Below, in pieces: positions 25,515-35,331 of a stretch of 64,000 nucleotides of DNA (positions are counted from its first letter, which is position 1; every line of letters starts with the position of its first letter). The stretch spans positions 1 through 64,000 of the forward strand of contig CAZZJC010000024.1 of NCBI GenBank assembly GCA_964654285.1, written 5' to 3'. Source of the DNA: BJHQ01 sp964654285 (GTDB lineage: Bacteria > Planctomycetota > UBA11346). Under the pieces are notes generated by a model that was not told the origin of the DNA, ran no database searches, and was given only the letters and a program-made list of their open reading frames with translations. Position numbers and translations under genes: made by a program.

Positions 25515-28142
25515 ATGCCTGATGCATCCCGTGCCGATCCCAAGTCGGTGGTGACCTGCGGCAACGCCCGTTTCACCGTCCTGACCGATCGCCTGATCCG
25601 CCTGGAATGGGCGGAGGACGGCGTCTTCGAGGATCGTGCCACCTTTGCCGTGATGAACCGCCGTCTGCCGGCACCCGCATTCACCAGCCGTCCGAAGGGG
25701 GACGGCTACATCATCGACACCGGTGCCCTGGTGCTGGAATGGACAGGTGGGGCGTTCAGCCCCCGTTCGCTCACGATCCGCCTGACCGGCGGGCGGAAAT
25801 GGAGATTCGGCAGCAAGGATACCGGCAATCTCGGCGGTACGCGGCGGACCCTGGATGGCTACAAAGGTCCCGCGAAGGAGATCTGGAAGCCGGGCAAGAA
25901 CGGCGGTCCCTGGTACGGCACGGGAGAATGGAAGCCGGTGCCGGTTCCCGACGGCCTGCTCAGCACCCTGGGCTGGACGGTGCATGACGATTCCACCGCA
26001 CCCATCATCTGCGACGAAGCCGGCGAAGGCTGGGTCGAGGCGCGCCCGGCCGGAGCGCGCAAGGACCTGTATTTCCTCGGGTACGGCCGGGACTTCCAGA
26101 GCTGTCTCAAGGATGCGTCGCTGGTCTTCGGGCGGCAGCCGCTGCCGCCCCGGTATGCCCTGGGCTACTGGTATTCGAAGTACTGGTGCTACACGGATCG
26201 TGAACTGGAACAGCTCGCCGACGACTTCGCCAGGCGCGACCTGCCGATCGATGTCCTGGTGGTGGACATGGATTGGCACAAACCCGGGTGGACGGGCTAC
26301 ACCTTCGATCCCGACTGCTTCCCCGATCCGTCCGGTTTCCTGGCCCGGCTCAAGCAGCGCGGCCTGAAGATCACCTTCAACCTGCATCCGGCCGACGGCG
26401 TCGGCGACCATGAGGATGCCTTCCCGACCTTCGCGAATGCACTGCAGGACAAGGCCAGGCATCTGGAAAAGGTCCCCCCGGCCGCGAACAGGTATCAGGC
26501 CGCCACGAAGCGGTTCCGCTTCGACCCCACCGACCCGGACTTCATGCGCGCCTACTTCGATGTGCTCCACCGGCCCCTGGAGAAGATGGGGGTGGATTTC
26601 TGGTGGATGGACTGGCAGCAGGGCACCTCGTCGAAGATCGCAGGGCTCGACCCCCTGCCGTGGCTCAATCTGCTGCACATGCGCGATCAGCAGGAGAATC
26701 CGGATCGCCGCGGCCAACGCCCGCTGATCTTCAGCCGCTTCGGCGGCCTGGGCTCGGGCCGGCTGCCGATCGGGTTCTCGGGCGACACCATCATCGCCTG
26801 GGAAAGCCTGGCCTATCAGCCGGAGTTCACCGCGACGGCGGCGAATGTGCTCTTCGGTTACTGGAGCCACGATATCGGCGGACACTACGGCGGAAACCTC
26901 GATGGCGAGCTCTATGCCCGGTGGATGCAATGGGGGATGCTCTCCCCCATCCTGCGCACCCATGCGACCAAGCGGGCCAACGCCGAGCGGCGTCCGTGGA
27001 CCTTCCCCGAGCCGTGGAGCCGGATCATCGAACAGTGCCTGGTCCGGCGCTATGAATTGGTGCCCTATATCGCGGCAGCCTGCCGCCAGGCCTGGGATAC
27101 CGGCCTGTCGCCCTGCCGGCCGCTCTACCTGCACCATCCCGAGGTGCCCGAGGCCTATCGCCATGCCGACCAGTACTACCTCGGCCCGGACCTGCTCTGC
27201 GCCCCGGTCGTGGCGCCCGCCGATGCCGACACCCTGCTCGCCCGCCGACCGCTGTGGCTGCCGGCAGGCCTGTGGTACGACACCGCTCGTGGGGAAATGA
27301 TCAAAGGCGGCAGGCACATCCGCTGGTATGCCGCGAGCGAAAGCCCGGTCTTCGTCAGACCCGGAACCATCATCTGGGAACAGGTCGCACCACAGCGGCT
27401 GGAGCCCGGCAGCTTCCCCTGCCCGGTCGTGGTCTGCCATCCCGGCGGGGACGGCACCGGCGCACTCTACGAGGACGATGGCCTCAGCGAGGACTACAAA
27501 AACGGCAAATCGATCACGATGACGGCGACGCAAAAGGTCGCCAAGGCCACCCGCACGATCACCCTCGATCCCGCCCAGGGGGATTTCGCCGGATTCCAGT
27601 CGCACCGCCCGGTGGAGATCCACCTACCCGGCACCATGCCTCCCGCCTCGATCGCCGTCGATGGCAGGGAGATCCCCTGGCGCCCCGAACTCGCCACCGA
27701 TGCAACCCAGGATGCCTGGACCTGGGATCGTGATGAGATCCGGGTCCGCATCCGCTTGGCGCAGGTCGACCTGCGCCAGCGCACGACGGCCGTGATCACG
27801 GGCGCCCCCGCAGCACCGAACGGCCTGCTGGGCCTGTTGCGCCGTCTCGAACAGCTCATGACGTGGACCAAGATGCATTCGCCGTGTCATGCGATCCATG
27901 CCGAGGAACGCCTGCCCATCGGATTGGCGCAGACCGCGCACCGGATCGCGCTGCGACCGCGCACGGCGGCACGGGAACTCGTCGACTTGCGCAAAGGGCT
28001 GGCTCGACTGGATGCCGTGCTGGCCTTCCACGCCAAGGCGTTGCCCGAGACCGAATGGCCGCGGGCCCGGCGTCTGCTCGCTGGCGTGCGTCGTGACTTC
28101 CCGTCGTGGTTCGCCCGTCGCCGGACGGTGCCAGCCCGTTGA
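25515..28142 (+). CDS. Glycoside hydrolase family 31 (alpha-glucosidase-like), with C-terminal extension
   Basis: An 875-residue GH31 enzyme without a signal peptide, so probably cytoplasmic. After the N-terminal beta domain comes the TIM barrel (GYWYSKYWCYTDRELEQLADDF, VDMDWHKPGWTGYTFD). The nucleophile Asp is in WWMDWQQG (near residue 364) and the acid/base Asp in GFSGDTIIAWES (near 422), with RFGGLGSGRLP between. WSHDIGGHYG also fits. Beyond the usual C-terminal beta domains (YEDDGLSEDY) lies a basic, helical extension of about 100 residues that I do not recognise. The substrate is probably an alpha-glucoside or alpha-xyloside. The gene follows thuA after 44 bases. Confidence 0.92.
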   Translation: MPDASRADPKSVVTCGNARFTVLTDRLIRLEWAEDGVFEDRATFAVMNRRLPAPAFTSRPKGDGYIIDTGALVLEWTGGAFSPRSLTIRLTGGRKWRFGSKDTGNLGGTRRTLDGYKGPAKEIWKPGKNGGPWYGTGEWKPVPVPDGLLSTLGWTVHDDSTAPIICDEAGEGWVEARPAGARKDLYFLGYGRDFQSCLKDASLVFGRQPLPPRYALGYWYSKYWCYTDRELEQLADDFARRDLPIDVLVVDMDWHKPGWTGYTFDPDCFPDPSGFLARLKQRGLKITFNLHPADGVGDHEDAFPTFANALQDKARHLEKVPPAANRYQAATKRFRFDPTDPDFMRAYFDVLHRPLEKMGVDFWWMDWQQGTSSKIAGLDPLPWLNLLHMRDQQENPDRRGQRPLIFSRFGGLGSGRLPIGFSGDTIIAWESLAYQPEFTATAANVLFGYWSHDIGGHYGGNLDGELYARWMQWGMLSPILRTHATKRANAERRPWTFPEPWSRIIEQCLVRRYELVPYIAAACRQAWDTGLSPCRPLYLHHPEVPEAYRHADQYYLGPDLLCAPVVAPADADTLLARRPLWLPAGLWYDTARGEMIKGGRHIRWYAASESPVFVRPGTIIWEQVAPQRLEPGSFPCPVVVCHPGGDGTGALYEDDGLSEDYKNGKSITMTATQKVAKATRTITLDPAQGDFAGFQSHRPVEIHLPGTMPPASIAVDGREIPWRPELATDATQDAWTWDRDEIRVRIRLAQVDLRQRTTAVITGAPAAPNGLLGLLRRLEQLMTWTKMHSPCHAIHAEERLPIGLAQTAHRIALRPRTAARELVDLRKGLARLDAVLAFHAKALPETEWPRARRLLAGVRRDFPSWFARRRTVPAR

Positions 28143-28165
28143 ACACCCTCACCCTAAGGACCGAC

Positions 28166-29200
28166 ATGACCATCACCTGCGCCGTCATCGGCCTCGGCAT
28201 GGGCCGCCACCACGCCAAATCCTTCCACGAACACCCCGACGCCAAACTGGTCGCCGTCAGCGACCCGGACGCGAAACGCTGCGCCGACGCGGTCAAGGAA
28301 TTCGGCTGCAAATCCTACGGCGACGTGGCCGAGATGCTGAAAGCCGAGAAGCCCGACGTGGTTTCGGTCGCCACGCCCAACGCCTTCCATGCACCCCTGG
28401 CGATCCAGGCGCTGGAGGCCGGCAGCCATGTCCTGTGCGAAAAGCCGATGGCGATGAGCGCCGCCGAGGCCCGCCAGATCCTGGCGGCCGCCGCCAAGGC
28501 CAAGCGCCGGGTGATGATCAACTTCAGCTACCGCTTCAGCCCGGCCACGTATTTCCTCAAGCAGCAGGTCGACAGCGGCATCCTCGGCAAGGTCTACGCC
28601 GGGCGCACGGTCTGGCACCGCCGGCGCGGCATGCCCGGGTTCGGCGGCTGGTTTGGCCAGAAGAAGCTCGCCGGCGGCGGCCCGCTCATCGACCTCGGCG
28701 TGCACCGCCTGGATCTCGCGCTCTGGCTCATGGGCCATCCCAAGCCGCAGTGGGTGCTCGCCAACACCTTTGACCCGATCGCCTCGCGCATCGCCAGGGA
28801 ACAAGGCAAGGCCTACGATGTCGAGGACAGCGCCTTCGCGATGATCCGCTTCGCCGACGGCACGATGCTCAACGTCGAGGCGTCGTGGGCGGTCAACCAG
28901 GGCCCGCGCGAGTTCATGGAGACCCGCCTCTACGGCACCAAGGCCGGGCTGATCCAGCACAACACCGGCGAGGGCTACGACTTCACCTCGGCCATTCACC
29001 TCGAACAGGACGGCGTCCAGTACGATCTGGCCCCGCACCCGCCGATCCCGGCCGCGAAGAGCTCGTACCACCACTTCATCGAAGCCATCCGCGACGGGAA
29101 GCCGCATACCGCCACCGGCGAGGAGGGCCTGATCGTGATGGAGCTGCTCGACGCGATCTACGCCAGCGCCGCGCGCGGCGAGCCGGTCAGGATCGGCTGA
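28166..29200 (+). CDS. Gfo/Idh/MocA-family NAD(P)-dependent oxidoreductase
   Basis: A 344-residue sugar-type dehydrogenase. The Rossmann nucleotide site is AVIGLGMGRHHAKSF, followed by SVATPNAFHAPLAIQAL and the family-defining CEKPMAMS with the catalytic Lys near residue 95. The C-terminal half has GGPLIDLGVHRLDLALWLMG, with the conserved Asp and His. Such enzymes oxidise sugars, cyclitols or their derivatives, often to 3-keto sugars that ThuA-type and isomerase partners process. It lies 24 bases after GH31 and is convergent with flgA, four bases away. Confidence 0.93.
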   Translation: MTITCAVIGLGMGRHHAKSFHEHPDAKLVAVSDPDAKRCADAVKEFGCKSYGDVAEMLKAEKPDVVSVATPNAFHAPLAIQALEAGSHVLCEKPMAMSAAEARQILAAAAKAKRRVMINFSYRFSPATYFLKQQVDSGILGKVYAGRTVWHRRRGMPGFGGWFGQKKLAGGGPLIDLGVHRLDLALWLMGHPKPQWVLANTFDPIASRIAREQGKAYDVEDSAFAMIRFADGTMLNVEASWAVNQGPREFMETRLYGTKAGLIQHNTGEGYDFTSAIHLEQDGVQYDLAPHPPIPAAKSSYHHFIEAIRDGKPHTATGEEGLIVMELLDAIYASAARGEPVRIG

Positions 29201-29203
29201 ACC

Positions 29204-30151
29204 TCAGTTGATCTGCACCTGACCTGGCCCGAGCACGGTGCCGACGAGGCTCTTCCCGTCGGTTCCGCGCCTGACCTGGATGTGGTCGCCGGTCTGGCCG
29301 TCCGCGAGGGCGGTGCCGCCAGCGCGGAGTTCGACCCCGGCCGTGCGGTAGACCAGCTCGATCGTCTGACCCCCATGCACGTCCGCCCGGGCGGTGAGCT
29401 GGCTGCGCAGGAGCGCCGCACCGGCGGCGAGCGGGCCGCGCAGCGACCGCCCGGCGGCCTCGACCGGATCCGTGAGCGCCTCGCTGCCACGGCTGACCTC
29501 GATCCGGCCAGGGACGAAGTCGCCCGCGCCCAGCCTCGCACCGCGTGGCAGATCGCGCGCGGCGACGAGGACCGTGCGCCAGCGCCGGATCTCCAAGGTG
29601 ACCAGGGCGCGGGCCCATTCGCGATTGCCGCGACCGGCGCGCACCCGGAAGGGGATGATGCCCGCCACCGCGTTGTCGAGAGGTTCCGCCACCAGGTCGG
29701 CCGGGGCGCCATCGTCAGGCACCACCAGGTCTCCGGCGGGCCTGGCGATCGTGATCGCGACCTCGTCGGTTCCGGCCGCAGCGGTCGCGCAGCGCGTCGC
29801 AGCGGCGGCGAGCTCTGCCGCCGGAATGGTGCGGGCGCGGCGCGCCAGGCGGCACTCACCGCGCACCGCCACCCGGGCTCCGATCGGTCCGAGCGCCGCG
29901 CGCACCGCGGCCGCATCGAGGCGGCGGGGGGCGAGGCCGGGGAGATCCTGCACCGCGATCGCCCCGATTCCGGCGATCAGCTCCGCGTCGCCGCTGAGAT
30001 CGGCGACCTGCGCGAGCAGGGCGCGCTCGGCCGCGAGTTCGACCTGCGGCCGGAGGACGGCGACGACGTCCGCCGCGTCGACCGGACTGACGGTGCAGAC
30101 GGTCAGTCCGATCAGGATGACGGCGCGGATGGATTCAGCGCACCAGCTCAT
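29204..30151 (-). CDS. flgA: Flagellar basal-body P-ring formation chaperone FlgA
   Basis: A 315-residue secreted protein with a signal peptide (AVILIGLTVCTVSPVDAAD, cut near residue 27). The C-terminal SAF domain and FlgA core are clear: VLVAARDLPRGARLGAGDFVPGRIEV near residues 195-220, SLRGPLAAGAALLRSQL, and the closing GDHIQVRRGTDGKSLVGTVLGPGQVQI, typical of FlgA. It should act in the periplasm on P-ring assembly. It overlaps the flgG end by 17 bases and is the last gene of flgF-flgG-flgA. FlgH and FlgI are not in the window. Confidence 0.93.
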   Translation of the reverse strand: MSWCAESIRAVILIGLTVCTVSPVDAADVVAVLRPQVELAAERALLAQVADLSGDAELIAGIGAIAVQDLPGLAPRRLDAAAVRAALGPIGARVAVRGECRLARRARTIPAAELAAAATRCATAAAGTDEVAITIARPAGDLVVPDDGAPADLVAEPLDNAVAGIIPFRVRAGRGNREWARALVTLEIRRWRTVLVAARDLPRGARLGAGDFVPGRIEVSRGSEALTDPVEAAGRSLRGPLAAGAALLRSQLTARADVHGGQTIELVYRTAGVELRAGGTALADGQTGDHIQVRRGTDGKSLVGTVLGPGQVQIN

Positions 30152-30917
30152 TGGCGGTGCTCAGCATCTGGTCCGAGGTCTTGATCGTCTTCGAGTTCAG
30201 CTCGTAGGCGCGCTGGGCGGTGATCAGGTCGACCAGCTCGGTGACGATCTCGACGTTGGACTTTTCCAGGGACGACTGGCGGATGATGCCATAGCCCGAC
30301 GTTCCGGGGTTGCCGGTGATCGGAGCTCCGGAAGCCTCGGTCTCGCGGAAGAGGTTGCTGCCCAGGGCCAGCAGACCGGAATTGTTGCGGAACCGGGCGA
30401 GCGTGACGGTTCCGACCGTGGTCTCGGCATTGTTGACGGTGGCGGTGACCACCCCCGTGGTCGAGATCGAGATCTGGCTCGCCTGGTCCGGGATGGTCAT
30501 GCGCGGTTCGAGGTAGTAGCCCTCGGGGGTGACCAGGCTGCCGTCGGCATCGACGCGGAAGTCTCCAGCGCGCGTATAGGCGGTGGTGCCGTCGGGGAGC
30601 TGGACCTGGAAGAGGCCGTCGCCCTCGATGGCCATGTCGGTCTGGACCCCGGTGGGTTCGATCTGGCCCGAGGTGAAGACGCGCGGCGTGCCCGACAGGC
30701 GGACGCCGGTGCCGATCTGGGTGCCGGTGGGATTGCGCCCGAGATCGCCGGCCTTCCCGCCGGGATGCACGGCGATGTCGTAGAACATGTCCTGGAACAG
30801 GGTGATCTGGCGCTTGAACCCGTTGGTCGACACGTTGGCGATGTTGTTGGCGATGACGTCGACGTTGGTCTGCTGCGCGCTCATGCCGGAGGCGGCCGTC
30901 CAGAGGGATCGTGGCAT
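30135..30917 (-). CDS. flgG: Flagellar distal rod protein FlgG
   Basis: FlgG builds the distal rod of the flagellar basal body. The protein (260 aa) has standard length. The N-terminus has LWTAASGMSAQQTNVDVIANNIANVSTNGFK, the rod/hook signature, then GDGLFQVQLPDGTTAYTRAGDF. The C-terminus ends in NVEIVTELVDLITAQRAYELNSKTIKTSDQML, as in FlgG. It is exported by the flagellar type III system without a cleaved signal. It lies downstream of flgF and overlaps flgA. Confidence 0.96.
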   Translation of the reverse strand: MPRSLWTAASGMSAQQTNVDVIANNIANVSTNGFKRQITLFQDMFYDIAVHPGGKAGDLGRNPTGTQIGTGVRLSGTPRVFTSGQIEPTGVQTDMAIEGDGLFQVQLPDGTTAYTRAGDFRVDADGSLVTPEGYYLEPRMTIPDQASQISISTTGVVTATVNNAETTVGTVTLARFRNNSGLLALGSNLFRETEASGAPITGNPGTSGYGIIRQSSLEKSNVEIVTELVDLITAQRAYELNSKTIKTSDQMLSTANELVR

Positions 30918-30949
30918 GGGTGGTCCTTTCGCTCAGGGGCTCATCGGGG

Positions 30950-31711
30950 TCAGGAACGCAGGATGTCCGAGAAGCCGCCGCCGGCGTTGGCGTTCTCTTT
31001 CAAGGATCGCTGGGCCGCGTCGTAGCGGCGCTGGAGGGCGATCATGTCGACGAGCTCGCGGATCGGATCGACGTTGCCGCGCTCGATCTCGCCCTGGTGC
31101 ACCTTGGCCGTGGTGGCGTCGGCCACCTCCTGGCCGCCGGGCTCGAAATAGACGCCATTGTGCGCCGGCATCTCGGAAGGCTTGGCGACCTTGGCCAGGC
31201 GCAGCTGGTCGAGGACCGACTCCTTCGCGACCCCGCCGGCGCTGGTGAGCACGTTCACCCGCCCGGCGCTGTCGACGCGCACCTGCTGCGCCTCGGCCGG
31301 GATGGTGATCGCGCCGCCCTGGCCCTCGACGATCCAGCCTTCGGGCGTGGTCAGCCGGAACTGGTTGTCGAGCTGGAAATGGGCGGCGCGGGTGAGCAGC
31401 AGGCGCCCATCCGGATGACGGACGCGGTAGAAGCCGTCACCCGACAGGCCGAGATCGAACGGCGCTCCGGTGCGCTCGCGGGTGCCCTCGCTGAAGGAAT
31501 GATAGCTGCCCGCCGACTGCACCCCGGCGCCGCCGTCGGCCTTGATCCCGGTCTTCCCTTCACGCGCCAGGGAATTCGCGAAGGAATCGCGCAAGGCCGT
31601 CTCGCGCCGATAGCCGGCGGTGGTGGCGTGGGCGAGGTTGCGCGCGGTGACGTCGAGCGCCCGGGACTCGGTCACCATCGCACTCGCAGCAGCATAGACG
31701 CCCTTGGGCAT
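30950..31711 (-). CDS. flgF: Flagellar rod protein, FlgF-type
   Basis: A 253-residue rod/hook-family protein one gene upstream of flgG. It shares the N-terminal helix (MPKGVYAAASAMVTESRALDVTARNLAHATTAGYRRE), the GDGFYRVRHPDGRLLLTRAAHFQ strand and the C-terminal NVDPIRELVDMIALQRRYDAAQRSLKE. It diverges from FlgG in the signature (NLAHATTAGY instead of NIANVSTNGF). Position and family make FlgF the best name; another rod protein cannot be excluded. GGAGG precedes the chosen ATG at 31711, which decides it over an in-frame ATG at 31738. Confidence 0.85.
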   Translation of the reverse strand: MPKGVYAAASAMVTESRALDVTARNLAHATTAGYRRETALRDSFANSLAREGKTGIKADGGAGVQSAGSYHSFSEGTRERTGAPFDLGLSGDGFYRVRHPDGRLLLTRAAHFQLDNQFRLTTPEGWIVEGQGGAITIPAEAQQVRVDSAGRVNVLTSAGGVAKESVLDQLRLAKVAKPSEMPAHNGVYFEPGGQEVADATTAKVHQGEIERGNVDPIRELVDMIALQRRYDAAQRSLKENANAGGGFSDILRS

Positions 31712-31831
31712 GTTGGCCTCCGTGTGCAGTTCCTGCACACCGCCCCGGTTCAGGGGCGACCTTGCGAGGTCAGCCGCACACGGGATGCCAATGCGGGCGG
31801 CGATGCGGCCGGAATGCGGGGCCGAACCCGC

Positions 31832-32452
31832 TCAGGGGGGGTCGAACTGGCTCCGCAGAGCCTCGGGCCGGCAGAGGATCTCGCCGCCAAGCACCACCGC
31901 CGCGCACGGCAGATCGTGGGGTTCGACCGGCAGATCGTCGGCGCGCTGGCAGGAAAAGCCCACCCCGATGCTGACCCCGACCAGGTTGAGCAGCACCCGG
32001 TCGTAGAAGCCGCCGCCCATGCCCAGACGGCGGCCATCGGAACCGTAGGCGACGCCGGGCACCAGCAGGACGACGCCAGGCGGCAGGGTCGACGGCGTGA
32101 CCGCCTCGGGATCGGGCTCGCACAGGTTCAGGGTGCCGATGCGGACCTGGTCGGGATGGTGGACGGCGTACCACTCCAGCCGGCGCGGCCCCTGGATGCG
32201 CGGCAGCCAGACCGGCCGGCCGGCGTCCCATTCCGCCTGATGCACGAGATGGAGGTCGAGTTCCTCGGGCGTCGCCATGTAGCTCGCGACCGGGCGCGGA
32301 ACATCGCCCTCGGACAGGGCGGCGATGATGCGGCGCAGCGTCGCCGCGGTGGCGGCGGCCTCATGATCGCGCTCGGGCCGGCCGAGCATGCGCCGGCGCC
32401 GGCGCATGTCGGCGCGCAGCATGCGCTTGGATTCCAGCAGTTCGTGGCTCAT
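31832..32452 (-). CDS. 5-formyltetrahydrofolate cyclo-ligase
   Basis: This enzyme returns 5-formyl-THF to 5,10-methenyl-THF with ATP. The 206-residue protein fits the family: a basic N-terminus with ELLESKRMLRADMRRRRRM, the substrate region ASYMATPEELDLHLVHQ, and the diagnostic VLLVPGVAYGSDGRRLGMGGGFYDRVL near residues 130-160. The initiation codon overlaps the stop of the upstream unknown gene by four bases (ATGA), so the two are co-translated. Confidence 0.93.
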   Translation of the reverse strand: MSHELLESKRMLRADMRRRRRMLGRPERDHEAAATAATLRRIIAALSEGDVPRPVASYMATPEELDLHLVHQAEWDAGRPVWLPRIQGPRRLEWYAVHHPDQVRIGTLNLCEPDPEAVTPSTLPPGVVLLVPGVAYGSDGRRLGMGGGFYDRVLLNLVGVSIGVGFSCQRADDLPVEPHDLPCAAVVLGGEILCRPEALRSQFDPP

Positions 32453-33054
32453 GGCGACCCGGCCAGGGCGACGGTCTGGGCGCTGCCGGGTTCGAGCGCG
32501 AGGCTGCTGCGCTGTCCCGGCCCCGGCCCGACCAGGAAGCCGGCCAACGCCAGAGCGGCCTGCGACACCACCACCGCCCGGGCCGGCCAGAGATAGAGGT
32601 GCACCGCCGGAGCCATCTGCAGCCGTACGCCCAGGCGCTGGCCGACGAACGTCCTCGCCGGCTTGAGCGACAGGCTGGTCAGGCGGGCGAGCACCTGCAC
32701 CGGCGGCAGCAGCAGCCGGCCGTCGCGCTGTTCCGGCGCATCGACCTCGGCCAGGACGAAATCGCGCCCCCAGCGCAGCGCCCCGGTGCCGGGACTGGCG
32801 AACGGCACCCCGGACCAGCGCAGGGTATCGGCCCAGTCGGCCGGCACGCCGACCGGATCGAGTCCTTGCGCCGGCCCGCCGCAACCGGTCGCGATGCCGT
32901 CGAGCCACTGCGTCAATTCCCCCTGGGTGGACGCGGGGATCTGCACGGATTCGGCGCGCACCCAGGCATCCAGCACGGCGCAGCGCAGGGCGCCGAAGCC
33001 GGCCGTCCCCGGGGCCGGCCCGGGCAGCGCTGAAATCGCAAGGGAAAAGACCAT
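32449..33054 (-). CDS. Hypothetical protein (201 aa) upstream of the cyclo-ligase
   Basis: I do not recognise this protein. It opens with a short hydrophobic stretch (MVFSLAISALPGPAPG) that could be a weak signal or just a strand, followed by mixed alpha/beta sequence with a TQWLDGIATGCGG stretch near residue 60 and a hydrophobic C-terminal part (LYLWPARAVVVSQAALALAGFLVG). A longer frame to 33318 exists, but its upstream part runs through a hairpin-rich intergenic region, so the Met at 33054 is preferred. On the minus strand TTGCAA and TCCAAT lie 17 bases apart upstream. It is coupled to the cyclo-ligase gene by ATGA. Confidence 0.6.
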   Translation of the reverse strand: MVFSLAISALPGPAPGTAGFGALRCAVLDAWVRAESVQIPASTQGELTQWLDGIATGCGGPAQGLDPVGVPADWADTLRWSGVPFASPGTGALRWGRDFVLAEVDAPEQRDGRLLLPPVQVLARLTSLSLKPARTFVGQRLGVRLQMAPAVHLYLWPARAVVVSQAALALAGFLVGPGPGQRSSLALEPGSAQTVALAGSP

Positions 33055-33142
33055 GGATGCTGGCGGGATTGGAGCGCAGAGCGGAAACCATTGCAAGTGC
33101 GGGCAGGAGTTACGCCAAGGGCGTCGAACCCGGGGCGTACAT

Positions 33143-33268
33143 GCGTGGGATCCGCCGCAGGCCGCCACGAAAGCCGGTTGGTGGCATCCTGCGGATGCCG
33201 CTTTTTCGGCCGGCGAGACGCCGGCGCTCCCAGGAAGGCCGATTTTCGCAGCGGCGTGGGATCCGCCG
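33143..33268. repeat. Intergenic palindromes and a 15-bp direct repeat
   Basis: The 262-base region between two divergent genes (33055-33316) holds GCGTGGGATCCGCCG twice (33143-33157 and 33254-33268), a perfect hairpin GGCATCC-TGC-GGATGCC (33183-33199) and another GCCGGCG-AGA-CGCCGGC (33209-33225). No gene is seen inside. The second hairpin plus its flank (gctccca) is the kind of short palindrome often scattered in GC-rich genomes. Confidence 0.6.
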
Positions 33269-33316
33269 GACCTGCCGGGTGGTACCGCCGCCGCGCCCCC
33301 TAGCATGCCCCGCCGC

Positions 33317-35331
33317 ATGGGTGGACTCGTCCCGCTTCTCTGTGCCCTGGTGATCGCCGCCAGCGCCGACTCCTACGGCGGCGGCACGGCCGGCGACTGG
33401 CGCAAAGCGGTGCTGGTCGCCGCCCTGGGGCTGGTGTTCTGGCCGCTCCTCGCGCTGGCTGCCGGCTTTCTCCTGCGCCGCTTCGCTTCGCGCCGGCTGA
33501 TGCTGCGCGCCGACGCGATCGGGGATGTCGCCATCCTGACCTGGTTCGCCTGGCTCTGCCTGGGTCTGCACTGGCCCTGCGGCTGGCGCAGCAGCGTGCT
33601 CGCGGTGCTGCCCTGGATCGCGGCCCAGCTCGCCTGGTGGTGGGGCACGGCGCCGATCGTCGCCCGGCTGGACGGGGTCGCGTGGTCGCGCCTGGCCTGG
33701 ACCTGGCACCAGGCCCGCATGGTGCTGGTGCCGATGCTCATCATCCTGCCGGTGAGCGATCTCGCGATCTCGGTGTTCGCCGCGACCGGATACGAGGCCT
33801 GGCTGCAGGCGCATGGGCTGATGGAGATCTCGAAAGTCGTGGGCCTGGCGGCGCTCGGCATCCTGACGATCACCCTCTTCCCGCTGCTCATCCTGCGCCT
33901 GTGGGGTGCCCGGCGCATGCAGCCGTCGGAACTGACCGAGGAGCTCATCGGCATCTGCCAGCGTGCCGGGGTGCGGGTCGCCGGCCTGATGCACTGGCCG
34001 GTCCCGGGCGGCCGCATGCTCAACGCCGCCATCCTGGGCGGCCTGCCGCGCATGCGCTATGTCCTGTTCACCGATGACCTCCTGCGCGGACTCAGCCGGC
34101 GCGAGCTCGTCGCGGTGCTCGGTCACGAACTCGGCCACGCCCGCCACGGGCACCTGTGGACCTACCTGCTGTTCTTCTGCGCGACCATGTTCGTCGGCGG
34201 CCAGTTCTCCGACACCATCCAGCGCAGCCTGGCGGGACAGGCCTGGATCGACCGCTTCCCGCCCGAGGTGGTCGGCACCCTGATCACCCTGGCCCTGGTC
34301 CTCATCCAGTTCCGCATCCTCTTCGGCTGGGTCAGCCGCCTGTGCGAACGCGAGGCCGACCTCGCCGGGGTCGAGATCTCCGGCGATCCGGCCGCGATGC
34401 AGGATGCGCTCCGCGCCGTCGCCCGCCTGTCGGGCCAGGGCGAGGACCAGCCCAACTGGCGCCACCATTCGATCCGCGAACGCGTGGAATTCCTGGAGCA
34501 CGTCCGCCGCCAGCCGATCCTCGGCCTGGCGCACCATCAGCTCGTGCGCTCGTTCCGCGCCATGCTCCTGCTGCTCGTGATCGTCTTCAGCGTCAGCGCC
34601 GGCTGGGATTGGTATCTCAAGGGATCGGGCGCCGGCACGGCGCAGACCGCGGTCGCCGATCTCAAGGCCTGGCAGCAGCGTGACCCCGATCTCGACCGCG
34701 CCCTGGAGAACGCCGACCGTGGCGATCCCAAGCTGCTTCTGCGCTGGATCGCCGAGGCCTCGCCGGTGCGGCGGCAGCGTCTGGCGGAGCTCATCCTGAA
34801 TCTGGCCGCTGTCCCGGACGACGCCGAGGCGGTGCGCGTCCTCTACCGGTTGCGCCACCGCCTGGCCACCTTCCACCGGCTGGGCACCGGCAATCCCGCG
34901 GTAAACCTCAATCTCGACAATGCCCTCGCCTATGGCCTCGCCGCCGGGGCGGAGCAGCTCGGCGCCGAGGAGACCGAACTCCTGCGCGACAAGCTCGTCC
35001 GCCTCGACGCCGCCCTGAAGGCCAATTCCCAGCACGCCATCTGGGATACCGTCGGCTGCATCCATTACCGCCTGGGAAATTATCAGCGCGCCAAGGAATC
35101 CTTCGCCTCGGCCCGCAGCCAGTTGCCACGAGACCCTGCCTGGCCCGAACCTGACCGGAAACGTTCGCAGGAACTCTACCAGCAACGCGAGGCCGCCGCC
35201 GTCAACGCGCTGCACGGCCTGCCGCCGGCCCCGCTGCCAATGATGCCTGCGGTGGCGGCGCCACCCCCGGCCCCCGCTCCTGGACACTCCCCGCCGACGA
35301 CCACCGCAACGCCCCCCTCCAGACCCACGCC

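Noticed and set aside
33305..33307. ATG at 33305 as start of the M48 gene
   Set aside because: It lies within the TAGCAT element that acts as the likely -10 box, as the corresponding ATG does before ftsK. The ATG at 33317 fits better.
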